Assembly (NCBI RefSeq): GCF_900187445.1
Contig: NZ_FYEB01000001.1
Coordinates: 1-64,000 of the forward strand
Length of the DNA: 64,000 nt
DNA from: Pseudomonas sp. Irchel s3b2
Lineage (GTDB): Bacteria > Pseudomonadota > Gammaproteobacteria > Pseudomonadales > Pseudomonadaceae
Reading direction: 5' to 3'
Of the stretch, positions 24,530 to 33,909 are shown piece by piece. The position numbers and the translations under genes were made by a program. Under the pieces are notes generated by a model, which was given only the letters and a program-made list of their open reading frames with translations, did not search any database and was not told where the DNA came from. Within the stretch, counting starts at the first letter, position 1. Each line of letters begins with the position of its first letter.

Positions 24530-26587
24530 TCAGCCGAGCTGAAATCTCCCGGTATTCGCACTCAAGGCCTTGCTGCCCTGGCTCAAGGTGTCCGCTGCGA
24601 GATTCACCGCTCGTGCGCCTTCAAGCAAGCGTACCGCCGCCTGATCGACTTGCTGGATGTTGCCGCTGACTTCATCGGCGGTGCTCGCTTGCTCTTCGAC
24701 GGCGGTGGCGATCTGCGCCAGGGTATCGGTGACGCTCTGCACCGCGCTGGCGATTTGCCCCAGTCGCTCGCCGAGACCGGTGACAGCTTGCGCATCCGAT
24801 TGGGCCTGGCCGCAGGCGGCTTCCATCAGGCTTACGGCTTCATTGACGGTGCTGCGCAGGCTGTCGACGGTGCCGGCGATTTGCGCGGTGGAGGACTGGG
24901 TGCGTTGCGACAGGCTGCGCACTTCATCGGCCACTACGGCAAAGCCACGACCTTGCTCGCCGGCCCGTGCGGCCTCGATGGCGGCGTTAAGGGCGAGCAG
25001 ATTGGTCTGCTCGGCCACGCCGCGAATGGTATCGACCACCAATTGAATCTGCTGCCCTTGCTCGCTGACCCGGCCCAGTGCCGCTGCAGTGTCGTTCAAG
25101 CGCTGATTGAGCTGCTGAATACTCGCCGTCGTGCGTTGACTGTCGCGGCTGCTGTCGGCGGCGATGCGCTGGGTGTGCTGAGCGCTGCCTGAGGCCTGTT
25201 CGCAGCTCTGAGCGACACCTTGAGAGGTGGCCGCCAGTTGCGTGGCCGCAGCGGCGATCTGGCTGATTTGCAACTGCTGAGCCTCGACTTCGCCGAGAGC
25301 GCCGCTGGAGTGATCGTTGAGGGTGCGCACCGCGTTGCTCAATTGCAGGGTTTCATGATCGACCCCCAACAGACTGTTGCGCAGTTGCACCACGGCGACA
25401 TTCAGGGCGGTGCTGATAGCAGCCAGTTCGTCGCGGCCCTGCACCGGTACTTGCAGGCTCAGGTTGCCGTCACGCAACGCTTCGGCCAGTAGCGTGATGC
25501 CGCTGGCGCTGCGACGGATCGAAGCCTGCAAACAGATGAACAGGTACAACGCAGCCAGTAGCAGGCAGCCAAAAACTGTCGCCACCAGGGTGAACTGGCG
25601 GATGGCCGAGCCGTGGTAATAATCCAGCCGTTGATCCAGCGAAACCAACGATTGCTGGCGCAACGAGGCGAGGTCGCCGAGGAGGGCATCGAGACTGCGT
25701 TCAAAGTCTTCCGGCTTGAGGTTGATGCTGCCGCCGAAAACACCCTCGTCCAGCACTTTCAAACCGGCGTCCAGGTGTTTGAGGCTGTCGTGGTATTGCC
25801 CGGCCCAGGTTTGCAAGGCGCTGGGCAGGCGCGCTTCCAGCAGGCCAGCGGTTTTAACAAGCTGCTCCCGGGCATCGCCGATGCGACTGCGCAAGTCTCG
25901 CAGTTGCAGGCGGCTTTGCAGGGTGAACTGCCCGGACACTACTGAGGCCTGACCGACGGAGGCGAGACGACCGACCCGCTCGATCAGGTCCGGTGCATGC
26001 TGGGTGGAAATCTGCGTCAGCAACCAGGTTTCCAGCCACGGGGCGAGGGTCAGGCGACTGTCCATGGCGATTTGTTCGCGCAAGGCTTGCAGAGCACTCA
26101 AGGCATTGGTGAAGCGATCGTAACCGTCCGGCCACCAACCGACGCTGCTCAGGCTTTTCGAGTCCAGGCCGGTGAGCGCGCTTTGCAGGGCTTGATAGCG
26201 GGTGAGGGTTTGACCCTCGGCGCCTTCGGTTTTAAGGGAATTGCCCAGGTCCGTGGTGGCTTGGGCGACAGCCGGCTGAACTGCGTCGAAGGCTGCCATC
26301 GCCGCGATGGTTGCGGGTGTCGGCTGGCGATTGGTTTCGGTGGCGCGCCAACGAGCGGCGCGGTCACGCTGGGCGGTGAGCAGATTGTCGAGCGCATCGA
26401 GGGCGAGCAATTGACGAACCCCGGCGCGTTCGCCGGAGATCAGGTTCAACTTGTCACGATAATCCTGACCGATCATCCACAGACTGCCCGCCAGTGGCAG
26501 GATAAACAGCAGAAACAGCAGCTGAAATTTGCGCGCGAAGCCGAAGCGCCCCAGTAGCCCGATCCCCGGTGATAAAAAAGCCTGCAT
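24530..26587 (-). CDS. Methyl-accepting chemotaxis protein
   Basis: 685 aa transmembrane chemoreceptor. I take the ATG at 26587 (MQAFLSPGIGLLGRFGF), with AGGAG 10 nt upstream, over longer frames. First membrane helix near residues 20-40, a large helical periplasmic domain of about 300 residues, second helix (FTLVATVFGCLLLAALYLFICL), a HAMP-like segment, and the MCP hairpin with [32 protein letters not shown]. The periplasmic part is not of the Cache type and resembles long four-helix bundles; its ligand is unknown. Confidence 0.88.
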   Translation of the reverse strand: MQAFLSPGIGLLGRFGFARKFQLLFLLFILPLAGSLWMIGQDYRDKLNLISGERAGVRQLLALDALDNLLTAQRDRAARWRATETNRQPTPATIAAMAAFDAVQPAVAQATTDLGNSLKTEGAEGQTLTRYQALQSALTGLDSKSLSSVGWWPDGYDRFTNALSALQALREQIAMDSRLTLAPWLETWLLTQISTQHAPDLIERVGRLASVGQASVVSGQFTLQSRLQLRDLRSRIGDAREQLVKTAGLLEARLPSALQTWAGQYHDSLKHLDAGLKVLDEGVFGGSINLKPEDFERSLDALLGDLASLRQQSLVSLDQRLDYYHGSAIRQFTLVATVFGCLLLAALYLFICLQASIRRSASGITLLAEALRDGNLSLQVPVQGRDELAAISTALNVAVVQLRNSLLGVDHETLQLSNAVRTLNDHSSGALGEVEAQQLQISQIAAAATQLAATSQGVAQSCEQASGSAQHTQRIAADSSRDSQRTTASIQQLNQRLNDTAAALGRVSEQGQQIQLVVDTIRGVAEQTNLLALNAAIEAARAGEQGRGFAVVADEVRSLSQRTQSSTAQIAGTVDSLRSTVNEAVSLMEAACGQAQSDAQAVTGLGERLGQIASAVQSVTDTLAQIATAVEEQASTADEVSGNIQQVDQAAVRLLEGARAVNLAADTLSQGSKALSANTGRFQLG

Positions 26588-26910
26588 GCCCCATGACTCC
26601 TCTGGACACCACGCACCATTGGCGTGCGTCGAGGTCATTGCGACCGCGACTCGTGCCCTTCTAAAAGGCCTCGAAAGTTCACCTTGGTCCGCTCTGTAGG
26701 CCGACTCTGTAGCGAAACTTCCCATTCTCGGTTCCCTTTGTAAGGGGCCGCGTTGAAGCGGATAAACAAGGCAAGATTCAGACCATGGCTTTGCGCTATC
26801 ACTTTATTTTTTGAAGTCGTTAGCAGGCTAAGGGGATGGCGCACCTGCACCGAAAAATGGCACATTGACCGACCTGCCAGTGCGCACCCATCCGCAGTAC
26901 GGAAACTCTC
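26588..26910. other. Divergent intergenic region without features
   Basis: 323 bp between the chemoreceptor and the exporter gene, read on both strands. Apart from the chemoreceptor ribosome site I see no gene, repeat or clear operator; it must hold the two divergent promoters. Confidence 0.5.
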
Positions 26911-28128
26911 ATGGCCATCAGCAACGCTCAGTCCGCCGCCACGTCGGCGTCCGCCACTTCACAAAGTAGTCCGTTGGTCATGCGCATCATCGGCGCGGTG
27001 GCGCTGGCGCATTTGATCAACGACCTGATTCAGGCGGTATTGCCGTCGATCTATCCGATGCTCAAGGCCAGCTATGGCCTGACCTTCACCCAGATCGGTC
27101 TGATCACCCTGACCTTTCAACTGACGGCCTCGCTGTTGCAGCCATGGGTCGGTTATCACACTGATCGTCATCCCAAGCCGTGGTTATTGCCGGCCGGTAC
27201 TGTCTGCACATTGATCGGCATTCTAATGATGTCCGTGGTCAGTAACTTCCCGATGATTCTGCTGGCGGCGGGGTTGATCGGTGTCGGCTCATCGACCTTT
27301 CACCCGGAAGCTTCTCGTGTGGCGCGGTTGGCTTCGGGTGGGCGTTTCGGCTTGGCGCAGTCGACATTTCAGGTCGGCGGTAATGCGGGCTCGGCTTTCG
27401 GTCCGCTGCTGGCAGCGGCGATCATCATTCCCTACGGTCAGGGTCATGTGGCCTGGTTCGGATTGTTCGCGCTGTTTGCGTTGTTCGTGCTGTATCGGAT
27501 CAGTCGCTGGTACGCCAACCACCTAAACCTGTTCAAGCTCAAACAAGGTCAGACAGCGACTCACGGCTTGTCGAAAGGCCGGGTGATCAGCGCATTGGTG
27601 GTACTCGGGTTGCTGGTGTTCTCCAAGTATTTCTACATGGCCAGCCTCACCAGTTACTTCACGTTCTACCTGATTGAAAAATTCGACTTGTCGGTGGCCA
27701 GTTCGCAGCTGCACCTGTTCCTGTTTCTCGGTGCGGTAGCGGCAGGGACTTTCTTCGGCGGGCCGATCGGCGACAAGATCGGGCGCAAGGCGGTGATCTG
27801 GTTCTCCATCCTTGGCGTCGCACCGTTCACCCTGATGCTGCCCCACGTCGACCTGTTCTGGACCAGCGTCCTGGCCGTGGTGATCGGTTTCATCCTCGCC
27901 TCGGCATTCTCGGCCATCGTGGTGTATGCGCAAGAACTGGTGCCGGGAAATGTCGGGATGATTGCCGGGATATTCTTCGGCCTGATGTTCGGCTTCGGCG
28001 GGATTGGCGCAGCGTTGCTCGGGCATCTGGCGGATATTCACGGCATCGAGTACGTGTACTTTCTGTGTTCGTTCTTGCCGCTGCTTGGCGTCTTGGCGAT
28101 CTTTCTGCCACGGACCAAAAAGGCCTGA
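26911..28128 (+). CDS. fsr: Fosmidomycin-resistance-type MFS exporter
   Basis: 405 aa, twelve hydrophobic segments. Landmarks of the Fsr group are visible: HLINDLIQAVLPSIYPMLK, LTFTQIGLITLTFQLTASLLQP, GVGSSTFHPEASRVARLASGG and AQSTFQVGGNAGSAFGPLLAA. E. coli Fsr exports the antibiotic fosmidomycin; the natural substrate of chromosomal homologues is not settled. Single gene with no linked regulator. Confidence 0.88.
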   Translation: MAISNAQSAATSASATSQSSPLVMRIIGAVALAHLINDLIQAVLPSIYPMLKASYGLTFTQIGLITLTFQLTASLLQPWVGYHTDRHPKPWLLPAGTVCTLIGILMMSVVSNFPMILLAAGLIGVGSSTFHPEASRVARLASGGRFGLAQSTFQVGGNAGSAFGPLLAAAIIIPYGQGHVAWFGLFALFALFVLYRISRWYANHLNLFKLKQGQTATHGLSKGRVISALVVLGLLVFSKYFYMASLTSYFTFYLIEKFDLSVASSQLHLFLFLGAVAAGTFFGGPIGDKIGRKAVIWFSILGVAPFTLMLPHVDLFWTSVLAVVIGFILASAFSAIVVYAQELVPGNVGMIAGIFFGLMFGFGGIGAALLGHLADIHGIEYVYFLCSFLPLLGVLAIFLPRTKKA

Positions 28129-28499
28129 TGCGGACCCGACTGGTATAGGCATTTATGGAGTTGAAACGGGCACCAACAGCCGTGATTGCCATTTGCGAAA
28201 ATCACTACCCTGGTGGAAACTTCGCGCCTTTCTGGACTCGATAAGGACGCGAGCAGTGGAGTTCGACAGGAATCAATTTATCGCCAACCACGGCATTACC
28301 TTCAGCGTCCACCCGTTTCAGCATCACCGCCGGGATCTTTACGGCGGCTGGCTCTAAAGTGCCGGTCATTGGTCTCGCTGCCGGACCGGCGGCAGGCAAT
28401 AACGGTAGTGGCACATTGATGCGGATGACGAAGAGGAGTTAGTAGGGCCTTATTGCGTGCGTTAACTTCTCGATCGCAGCTTGTGACCTTTTACAAAAA
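28129..28499. other. Gap with no convincing gene
   Basis: 371 bp between fsr and acdS. A 69-codon frame on the minus strand (28205-28414) is open but matches no family I know and has no good ribosome site. No terminator with a T-run is evident. Confidence 0.4.
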
Positions 28500-29513
28500 T
28501 CAGCCGTTTCGATAGACATAGCTATACGCGTTAATCGCTGGTACACCGCCGAGATGTGCATAGAGAACCTTCGATCCATCCGGGAAAAACCCCTGGCGGA
28601 CGAGATCGATGAGGCCTTGCATGGATTTTCCCTCATAGACCGGGTCTGTCATCATGCCTTCCATGCGAGCGCACAACCGAATGGCTGTATTGGTTTCTTC
28701 TGATGGAATGCCATAGGCCGGATAGGCATATTCTTCTTTAAGGACAACATCGTCAGCTGTGATTTCCTGGCCAAGTCCAATAAGCTTCGCCGTATGTTGA
28801 GCGATTGCCAGCACTTGTGCCCTGGTTTGTTCAGGTGTGGCGGAGGCGTCGATACCAATCACATTGCGCGCACGACCATCCTTGGCAAATCCCACCAACA
28901 TGCCTGCATGTGTGGAGCCGGTCACAGTGCAGACGATGATGTAATCAAACCTGATCCCCATCCTGGCCTCTTGCTCGCGTACTTCTTCGGCGAAGCCAAC
29001 ATAGCCCAGACCTCCATATTTGTGCATGGAAGCGCCGGCGGGAATTGCATACGGTTTGCCTCCTTTCGCCTTGACGTCTTCTAGCGCCCGCTCCCAGCTC
29101 TCGCGGATACCGATATCGAAACCTTCATCGACGAATTCAATCTCCGCCCCCAGCACGCGGCTCATCAGGATATTCCCGACCCGGTCGTAGACCGCATCCG
29201 GGAATGGAACCCAGCTTTCTTGAACGAGACGGCACTTCATGCCGAGTTTGGCAGCGACAGCCGCGACCTGGCGCGTGTGGTTTGACTGGACGCCACCGAT
29301 GGACACCAGCGTGTCCGCCTGCGAGGCAATGGCATCGGGAATGATGTATTCCAGCTTGCGGATCTTGTTGCCGCCAAACGCAAGTCCGGAGTTGCAATCC
29401 TCTCGTTTGGCATAGAGCTCGATATTGCCACCGAGACATGCCGACAGACGATTCAGTTTCTCGATCGGCGTTGGGCCAAACATGAGTGGATAGCGTTCAA
29501 ATTTTTCCAACAT
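28500..29513 (-). CDS. acdS: 1-aminocyclopropane-1-carboxylate deaminase
   Basis: PLP enzyme that splits the plant ethylene precursor ACC to 2-oxobutanoate and ammonia. PLP lysine K50 in [12 protein letters not shown] and the [16 protein letters not shown] block are conserved. The residues that separate true ACC deaminase from D-cysteine desulfhydrase are both of the ACC type: E294 (DPVYEGKSM) and L321 (AHLGGVPA), equal to E295 and L322 of strain UW4, where desulfhydrases have Ser/Thr. 337 aa. No acdR (Lrp-type activator) gene is adjacent, unlike many acdS loci. acdS is often horizontally acquired, and it sits here at the edge of an island. Confidence 0.93.
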   Translation of the reverse strand: MLEKFERYPLMFGPTPIEKLNRLSACLGGNIELYAKREDCNSGLAFGGNKIRKLEYIIPDAIASQADTLVSIGGVQSNHTRQVAAVAAKLGMKCRLVQESWVPFPDAVYDRVGNILMSRVLGAEIEFVDEGFDIGIRESWERALEDVKAKGGKPYAIPAGASMHKYGGLGYVGFAEEVREQEARMGIRFDYIIVCTVTGSTHAGMLVGFAKDGRARNVIGIDASATPEQTRAQVLAIAQHTAKLIGLGQEITADDVVLKEEYAYPAYGIPSEETNTAIRLCARMEGMMTDPVYEGKSMQGLIDLVRQGFFPDGSKVLYAHLGGVPAINAYSYVYRNG

Positions 29514-29601
29514 GACGGTTCTCCAGATCAGGGATGAACCGTTTTTAGTCTAGCAGAGCGCCTGTGAGGGAGTTGCGCGTCAGGCACCGCGATCCCAAAA
29601 A

Positions 29602-29700
29602 GCAAAATCCCCGTATCAGCGAGTGATTACGGGGATTTTCAGTCTATCGAGTTCCGTGTAAATCCACGGTCATCGTTACACGTTAAAGCAGAAGTCATAG
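29602..29700. repeat. Diverged copy of the ychF 3' end and terminator (repeat A)
   Basis: This stretch aligns along about 95 bp with 42791-42888: a CCCCGTATCA..AGTGATTACGGGG hairpin, then CCGTG..AA.TCCACGG, then ACACGTT.AA.C.GAAGT. By eye about 70-75% identity, same orientation. Read on the minus strand it ends FCFNV-stop, matching the ychF ending FRFNV-stop. The hairpin also serves as a terminator. It lies about 13 kb from the real ychF end with an integrase in between, so it is a candidate island boundary. Confidence 0.68.
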
Positions 29701-29747
29701 GGTGTAGGCCTCATGAAATATAGGTTTTAGTACGGTTTAACATGAGT

Positions 29748-29759
29748 CATACCCGGTTT
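29748..29759. repeat. 12 bp direct repeat shared with the integrase upstream region
   Basis: CATACCCGGTTT occurs here and at 42696-42707, just upstream of the integrase start. It could be an integrase arm-binding site near each island end; 12 bp alone is weak evidence. Confidence 0.35.
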
Positions 29760-29938
29760 AGCGCCCGGTTTGAAGCTGCGTATGATTTTACTTTTGCGGC
29801 GGTTGCGTTGCTCTCAGCACGCTGAAAATTTTAGCCAAACTGTTGCATCGACCGGTCGAATCCACACCCCAAAATAGACATTAATTGGTGTCGTTCAATC
29901 GCCGGATGTGGGGCTAAAGCATTTCGTCATGCAGAAGC

Positions 29939-29970
29939 AAACAAGGCCGCAAATGCGGCCTTGCCTTTTT
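29939..29970. terminator. Terminator after the small lipoprotein gene
   Basis: CAAGGCCGCAAATGCGGCCTTGCCTTTTT: a 9 bp GC-rich stem. On the minus strand the TTGTTT tail closes the four-gene operon that starts at 31993. Confidence 0.75.
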
Positions 29971-29977
29971 AAGGGTA

Positions 29978-30106
29978 TTACTCGTGTGAGTGCCCGTGAT
30001 CGGCACTCTCGGAGGTTGCGCCTTTCTCTCCGCCGCCGCATGCCGTCATCAGGCCAAGGAGGCAGGTCAGGAGCATCGAACGAATCAGAGTGGTTGGGGT
30101 TTTCAT
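29978..30106 (-). CDS. Small putative lipoprotein, 42 aa
   Basis: Starts at ATG 30106 with a basic-hydrophobic leader MKTPTTLIRSMLLTCLLGLM followed by TAC-GGG, a plausible lipobox with Cys23. The mature peptide of about 20 residues ends DHGHSHE, a His-rich tail fit for metal binding. It lies downstream of the HupE/anchor genes in the nickel module and directly before the terminator. No family known to me. Confidence 0.55.
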   Translation of the reverse strand: MKTPTTLIRSMLLTCLLGLMTACGGGEKGATSESADHGHSHE

Positions 30107-30200
30107 GGGAAGGCTCTTCAAAAAATTTATTAAATCAATGGGTCTGTAGTCAGGCTGAACCCTGCGTTTTCGGCAGTAGGACAGCCATCGCTGTTTCGGA

Positions 30201-30836
30201 CTATTGTTTGACGCTCAAGTAATCGCCAGTCGTTTTGAGTGAGATGGTCACGTCGTTATTGCTGCGATTGCGCCAGAACCAACCGTGGGTGCCGTCAAAA
30301 ATGGCGGTGAATTCACCTTTGTCACCATTCACTTGCTTGCCCTTGGTGTAACTGTGGAAGTAACCTTTTTCACCGTTGTAGGGCTCGCCATGAGTGTCGT
30401 AGTTCACAGGCCCACCAGCCGTTGTCCATTCATAGCTGACAGTTTTGTTCTTCAACATTTCCAGCTTGATTTCCGTCCCTTCACCTGGCTTGAGCGTGAC
30501 GGTCATTTGATTCGTCTTCAAAGCTGGGTCAGGTGTCATCACTGGCTGAGTAACAGGTTTCGCAGCAGGTTGGACTTGCGCAACTTGACGCTCTGGAGCT
30601 GCCGGTTGCGATGGAGTGGTATCCGCTAAAGCTTCCTGGGCTAGGGTGATTTTCAGTTCGCCCATTTGCGTCAGACCCAGTGCGCGGCCCACGCCCGTAG
30701 GATCAACGGCATATTCCGCAGGCATGACCACGGTCACCAGAAGGCCGACCGCAGTCAGCAGTGCAATGACAGTCGAACGCACCAATTGGCGAGTACTAGG
30801 CAATTCATTAACGGTTGGAAGTGGAGTATTGAACAT
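30201..30836 (-). CDS. Transmembrane anchor protein of the metal module
   Basis: 211 aa with one N-terminal membrane helix (about residues 18-40, STVIALLTAVGLLVTVVMPAEYAVDP), a Pro/Ala/Gln-rich linker (about 75-110), and a C-terminal beta-rich domain (MTVTLKPGEGTEIKLEMLKN through YEWTTAGGPVNYDTHGEPYN). Proteins of this type accompany HupE/UreJ genes in Pseudomonas metal islands. The Tyr/Trp/His-rich periplasmic domain suggests metal or cupredoxin-like binding, which is inference. It follows hupE at 12 nt. Confidence 0.72.
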   Translation of the reverse strand: MFNTPLPTVNELPSTRQLVRSTVIALLTAVGLLVTVVMPAEYAVDPTGVGRALGLTQMGELKITLAQEALADTTPSQPAAPERQVAQVQPAAKPVTQPVMTPDPALKTNQMTVTLKPGEGTEIKLEMLKNKTVSYEWTTAGGPVNYDTHGEPYNGEKGYFHSYTKGKQVNGDKGEFTAIFDGTHGWFWRNRSNNDVTISLKTTGDYLSVKQ

Positions 30837-30848
30837 GGTCAGAATTCC

Positions 30849-31586
30849 TTACGCGGAGACAAACAGGCCGGTGATTTGGTAACCCATCAGCAGGAAACCG
30901 GCACTCATCATTGCGACGTTAACGGTGTAGGCATGGCGCCAGAAACTGCCGGTGCGCCGCCAATACCCCATCAAAATAAGAATCGCGCTGAGGGCCAGTA
31001 ATTGTCCGATCTCGACGCCGACGTTGAAGGCGAGCAGGTTGGGAATCAGGCCATCAGGTGAGATCTCGTATTCCTGGATCTTGGTGGCCAGACCGAAACC
31101 GTGAAGCAGGCCGAAAACCAGCGTGGCCACCTTGGTATCAGGTTGGAAACCGAACCAGCGCTGGAACGCGCCCAGGTTGTCGAGCGCCTTGTACACCACC
31201 GAGAAACCAATGATGGCGTCGATAATGTAGGAGCTGATGCTGACCTCGGTCAGCACGCCAAGCAGCAGCGTGACCGAGTGGCCTACAGCGAATAGTGTGA
31301 CGTAGAGCCCCACGTCTTTCAGTCGGTAGAGGAAGAAGATCACCCCGAACAGAAACAGCAGGTGGTCGTAGCCCGTCATCATGTGCTTGGCGCCCATGTA
31401 GATGAAGGGCAGTAACATGACGCCGGAGCTTTCCTGGATGAAACCTTTATCCCCTTCGGCGACGGCATGAGCCATCGCCTCGGGCATTGCGAGGAAAAGT
31501 GACGCGACAAATAAAAACAACAGCAGTAGCAGGCGACGCGAAGGCGCAGTAAATGCGTCAACGCCGCTCATCGAGTGCGAATGCAT
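30849..31586 (-). CDS. HupE/UreJ-family membrane protein
   Basis: 245 aa with a signal-like first segment and about six membrane helices. The motif GAKHMMTGYDHLLFLFGVIFFL (His-Asp in helix 1) and FGLLHGFGLATKIQE are hallmarks of the HupE/UreJ_2 family, whose members move nickel or cobalt. It lies in an operon behind a nickel-type operator and before the anchor protein. Direction of transport is unknown; in this cassette the exporter at 32506 would handle efflux. Confidence 0.82.
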   Translation of the reverse strand: MHSHSMSGVDAFTAPSRRLLLLLFLFVASLFLAMPEAMAHAVAEGDKGFIQESSGVMLLPFIYMGAKHMMTGYDHLLFLFGVIFFLYRLKDVGLYVTLFAVGHSVTLLLGVLTEVSISSYIIDAIIGFSVVYKALDNLGAFQRWFGFQPDTKVATLVFGLLHGFGLATKIQEYEISPDGLIPNLLAFNVGVEIGQLLALSAILILMGYWRRTGSFWRHAYTVNVAMMSAGFLLMGYQITGLFVSA

Positions 31587-31633
31587 AGATCAATCCTATG
31601 TTGCAGGGATCAAAGGCCGCAGGGCGGCCATGG

Positions 31634-31993
31634 TCAGGATGCGAACGAAGGACGAGGTGGACGCTCGATCAAGGAAATCGGTGGGCGCGGAACGGAATAG
31701 CGAGGGGCATCGACTCGCATGGATAGCTTCGGCTGTACAGCGAAAGTCAACGCAGAAGTGAGTTGTGGCGTCTCGTGCTGATGGTCAGGGGTCAACGGCG
31801 AGTGATAGTGATCCGAGCAGCTCGCACACGATATCTCGGCTTGCTCGTCATGAGAGTGGTGGGCGTCTTGAGCAATCTCCCAGGAGGGCTGCTCCGACAT
31901 CACCAACAGCGTACGGGTATGCCCGGCCCAAGCCATGAACATGGCGAGAGCAAGCGCGAATACCACCGTCGTTGTCAGTGTTCTGCTGAACAT
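31634..31993 (-). CDS. His/Cys-rich secreted or membrane-anchored protein
   Basis: 119 aa with an N-terminal hydrophobic segment (TTTVVFALALAMFMAWAG) and a His/Cys-rich centre: HHSHDE, CASCSDHYHSP, DHQHE. The pattern implies periplasmic metal binding. First gene of the minus-strand operon behind the operator at 32043. It resembles small DUF2946-like proteins of metal loci only loosely. Confidence 0.62.
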   Translation of the reverse strand: MFSRTLTTTVVFALALAMFMAWAGHTRTLLVMSEQPSWEIAQDAHHSHDEQAEISCASCSDHYHSPLTPDHQHETPQLTSALTFAVQPKLSMRVDAPRYSVPRPPISLIERPPRPSFAS

Positions 31994-32042
31994 AGTGATC
32001 GTGTTTCGACTCGTTTACTTAGGACTGTGGTGCGTTTGACCA

Positions 32043-32060
32043 TATCCCCCTAGGGGGATA
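32043..32060. promoter_or_regulatory. CsoR/RcnR-type operator, site 1
   Basis: TATCCCCCTAGGGGGATA is a perfect 18 bp palindrome with the G/C-tract plus A/T-flank form of CsoR/RcnR-family operators. It sits between the divergent repressor gene (32100) and the HupE operon (31993), and a near copy lies at 33910. Confidence 0.8.
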
Positions 32061-32099
32061 GGATGCCAGCGTAATTCATTGAGGCCCGAGGCTCAAGTC

Positions 32100-32399
32100 A
32101 TGAGTGAGCACGAACACGAACACAGCCATCCCCATACCCACCAAAGCCACGAGGCGATCATCAAGCGCCTCAAGCGGGCGGACGGCCATCTGCGCAGCAT
32201 CATCACCATGATCGAAGAGGGTCGTGAGTGCGTGGACATCGCCCAGCAGCTGCATGCTGTCGAGAAAGCGGTGTGCCAGGCCAAGCGCACACTGATCCAG
32301 GATCACATTGATCACTGCCTGGAGGACACCGTTTCGGCGCTGAACAATGGTGAGCGCGCACCGCTGGAAGCCTTCAAACAAATCACCAAGTACCTCTAG
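32100..32399 (+). CDS. CsoR/RcnR-family nickel-type repressor, InrS-like
   Basis: 99 aa all-helical metal sensor that releases DNA on metal binding. The His-rich N-terminus (EHEHEHSHPHTHQSH) precedes the core IIKRLKRADGHLRSIITMIEEGRECVD. Candidate ligands are H12, C44, H69 and C73, spaced 32, 25 and 4 residues, the same spacing as the InrS nickel sensor (H21, C53, H78, C82 as I recall). RcnR would have His at the last place. CGAGG 8 nt upstream fits the ATG at 32100. It is divergent from the HupE operon, with the operator between them. Confidence 0.85.
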   Translation: MSEHEHEHSHPHTHQSHEAIIKRLKRADGHLRSIITMIEEGRECVDIAQQLHAVEKAVCQAKRTLIQDHIDHCLEDTVSALNNGERAPLEAFKQITKYL

Positions 32400-32505
32400 G
32401 CCTGACACGCAGCATTGCGCTGGAGGAGCGCGACAGGATTGCCGCCCAAATCAAAGTTGATCCAGACACCCGGCTAGGGCATCGCTGAGAAACGATGCTG
32501 ATGGG

Positions 32506-33822
32506 TTACCTGTTCGGCCAGCGACGATGCTGGTCATCAATGACATATGGATGCTGATGATCGGTGCCACCGTGCTCATTCAGGTGAGTGTGACCTTCCG
32601 GCAGGTTCTCATGGGTATGCTTGATTGACTCCAGGTCATGCGCTGGACGCCAGATCACCATGCTGACCAACAATGCACCAGCTGCTACCACGGCGAGCCC
32701 GACAAACGATGCAGTCAGGCTGATGTCGGCACCCAGCCATCCCGCTAATGGATAGGTAATCAACCAGCAGGCGTGGGACAAGGCAAATTGGGCGGCAAAC
32801 AGTGCCGGGCGGTCCTCGGCGTGCGCCGAGCGACGCAATAGTCGACCGCTCGGGGTCTGGGCCAGCGAATAACCCATGCCCAGTACCACCCACAGAGGTA
32901 GCAGGAAGTTGTAGGTGGTCAGGTTGATGCCAATGGCCAGGCCGGCAACCAGTATCCCCCCGCCAAACAGCATGGCCGTTCGGTCCTTGATGTCTTTCAA
33001 CAGACGAGGCAATACCAGGGCTGCGATCATGGAGCCACCGCCGAACGCGGCCAGCGCCAGTGCTGTGGAGCTCTGAGGCAAAGCGAAGCGCGATTGGACC
33101 AGCACCACCGTATTGACGATAACCATGGCACTGGCCGCCGCTACCGTCAGGTTTAACGCCAACAGCCCGCGCAAGCGAGGCGTTGCCAGGAAGATGCGCA
33201 TGCCGCGGGTAGTCCGCTCGTAAATACTGCGCCGTGGCGTCTGCTTCGCCTTCGGCAGCAGGACTGTCGAGACCAGAGCTGCCGAGGCGAGAAAACCGAT
33301 GACGGTGCCGGCGAACAGACTATGGAAGCTGACCACGCTCAGCAACGCGGCGGCGAGCATCGGGCTGGCGACGCTCTCGAGATCGTAGGCCAGGCGCGAT
33401 AGGGACAGGGCACGAGTGTAGTCGTCCTCATCCGGCAGTATGTCCGGAATGGTCGCTTGAAATGTTGGGGTGAATGCGGCTGAGGCTGATTGCAGGACAA
33501 AAATCAGTACGTAGACCTGCCAGACCTCCGTCACGAACGGCAGGGCAAGCGCGACCAGAGCACGTACCAAGTCCAGTGAGACCAGCATAGTCTTACGTGG
33601 CAGGCGTTCTGCAAAAGCCGCGGCGATCGGCGCAACGCCGATATAGGCCGTCATTTTGATCGCCAACGCTGTACCGAGGACTGCACCCGCTTGGGCTCCC
33701 GCAAGGTCGAAGGCCAGCAGTCCCAATGCGACGGTCGCAAGGCCTGTACCGACCAACGCAATCACTTGGGCGAGGAAGATATGACGGTAGGTTCGGTTGG
33801 CGAGGATTTTCAGCATGGGCAT
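32506..33822 (-). CDS. MFS metal exporter with His-rich tail, NrsD-like
   Basis: 438 aa, about eleven to twelve hydrophobic segments, with early MFS motif AAFAERLPRKTMLVSLDLVRALVALALP (DHA3-like). The last 35 residues are cytoplasmic and His-rich (KHTHENLPEGHTHLNEHGGT then DHQHP), as in the nickel exporter NrsD/NreB group. The start faces the second C-tract operator at 33910, so it should be under the same repressor as the HupE operon. Nickel or cobalt efflux is the likely role. Confidence 0.82.
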   Translation of the reverse strand: MPMLKILANRTYRHIFLAQVIALVGTGLATVALGLLAFDLAGAQAGAVLGTALAIKMTAYIGVAPIAAAFAERLPRKTMLVSLDLVRALVALALPFVTEVWQVYVLIFVLQSASAAFTPTFQATIPDILPDEDDYTRALSLSRLAYDLESVASPMLAAALLSVVSFHSLFAGTVIGFLASAALVSTVLLPKAKQTPRRSIYERTTRGMRIFLATPRLRGLLALNLTVAAASAMVIVNTVVLVQSRFALPQSSTALALAAFGGGSMIAALVLPRLLKDIKDRTAMLFGGGILVAGLAIGINLTTYNFLLPLWVVLGMGYSLAQTPSGRLLRRSAHAEDRPALFAAQFALSHACWLITYPLAGWLGADISLTASFVGLAVVAAGALLVSMVIWRPAHDLESIKHTHENLPEGHTHLNEHGGTDHQHPYVIDDQHRRWPNR

Positions 33823-33909
33823 CTCACAAGGCAGGGCGCGTGATCACTTGGTTGTCGAATGTTGCTTGAAGAAAGAGAGCGGCGAGTTCTCCGTTTGCGG
33901 GTGACTCTA

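Noticed and set aside
28205..28414. 69-codon minus-strand frame between fsr and acdS
   Set aside because: The peptide looks protein-like in part but matches no family I know, lacks a ribosome site and has a stop shortly upstream. Noted as a possible fragment only.
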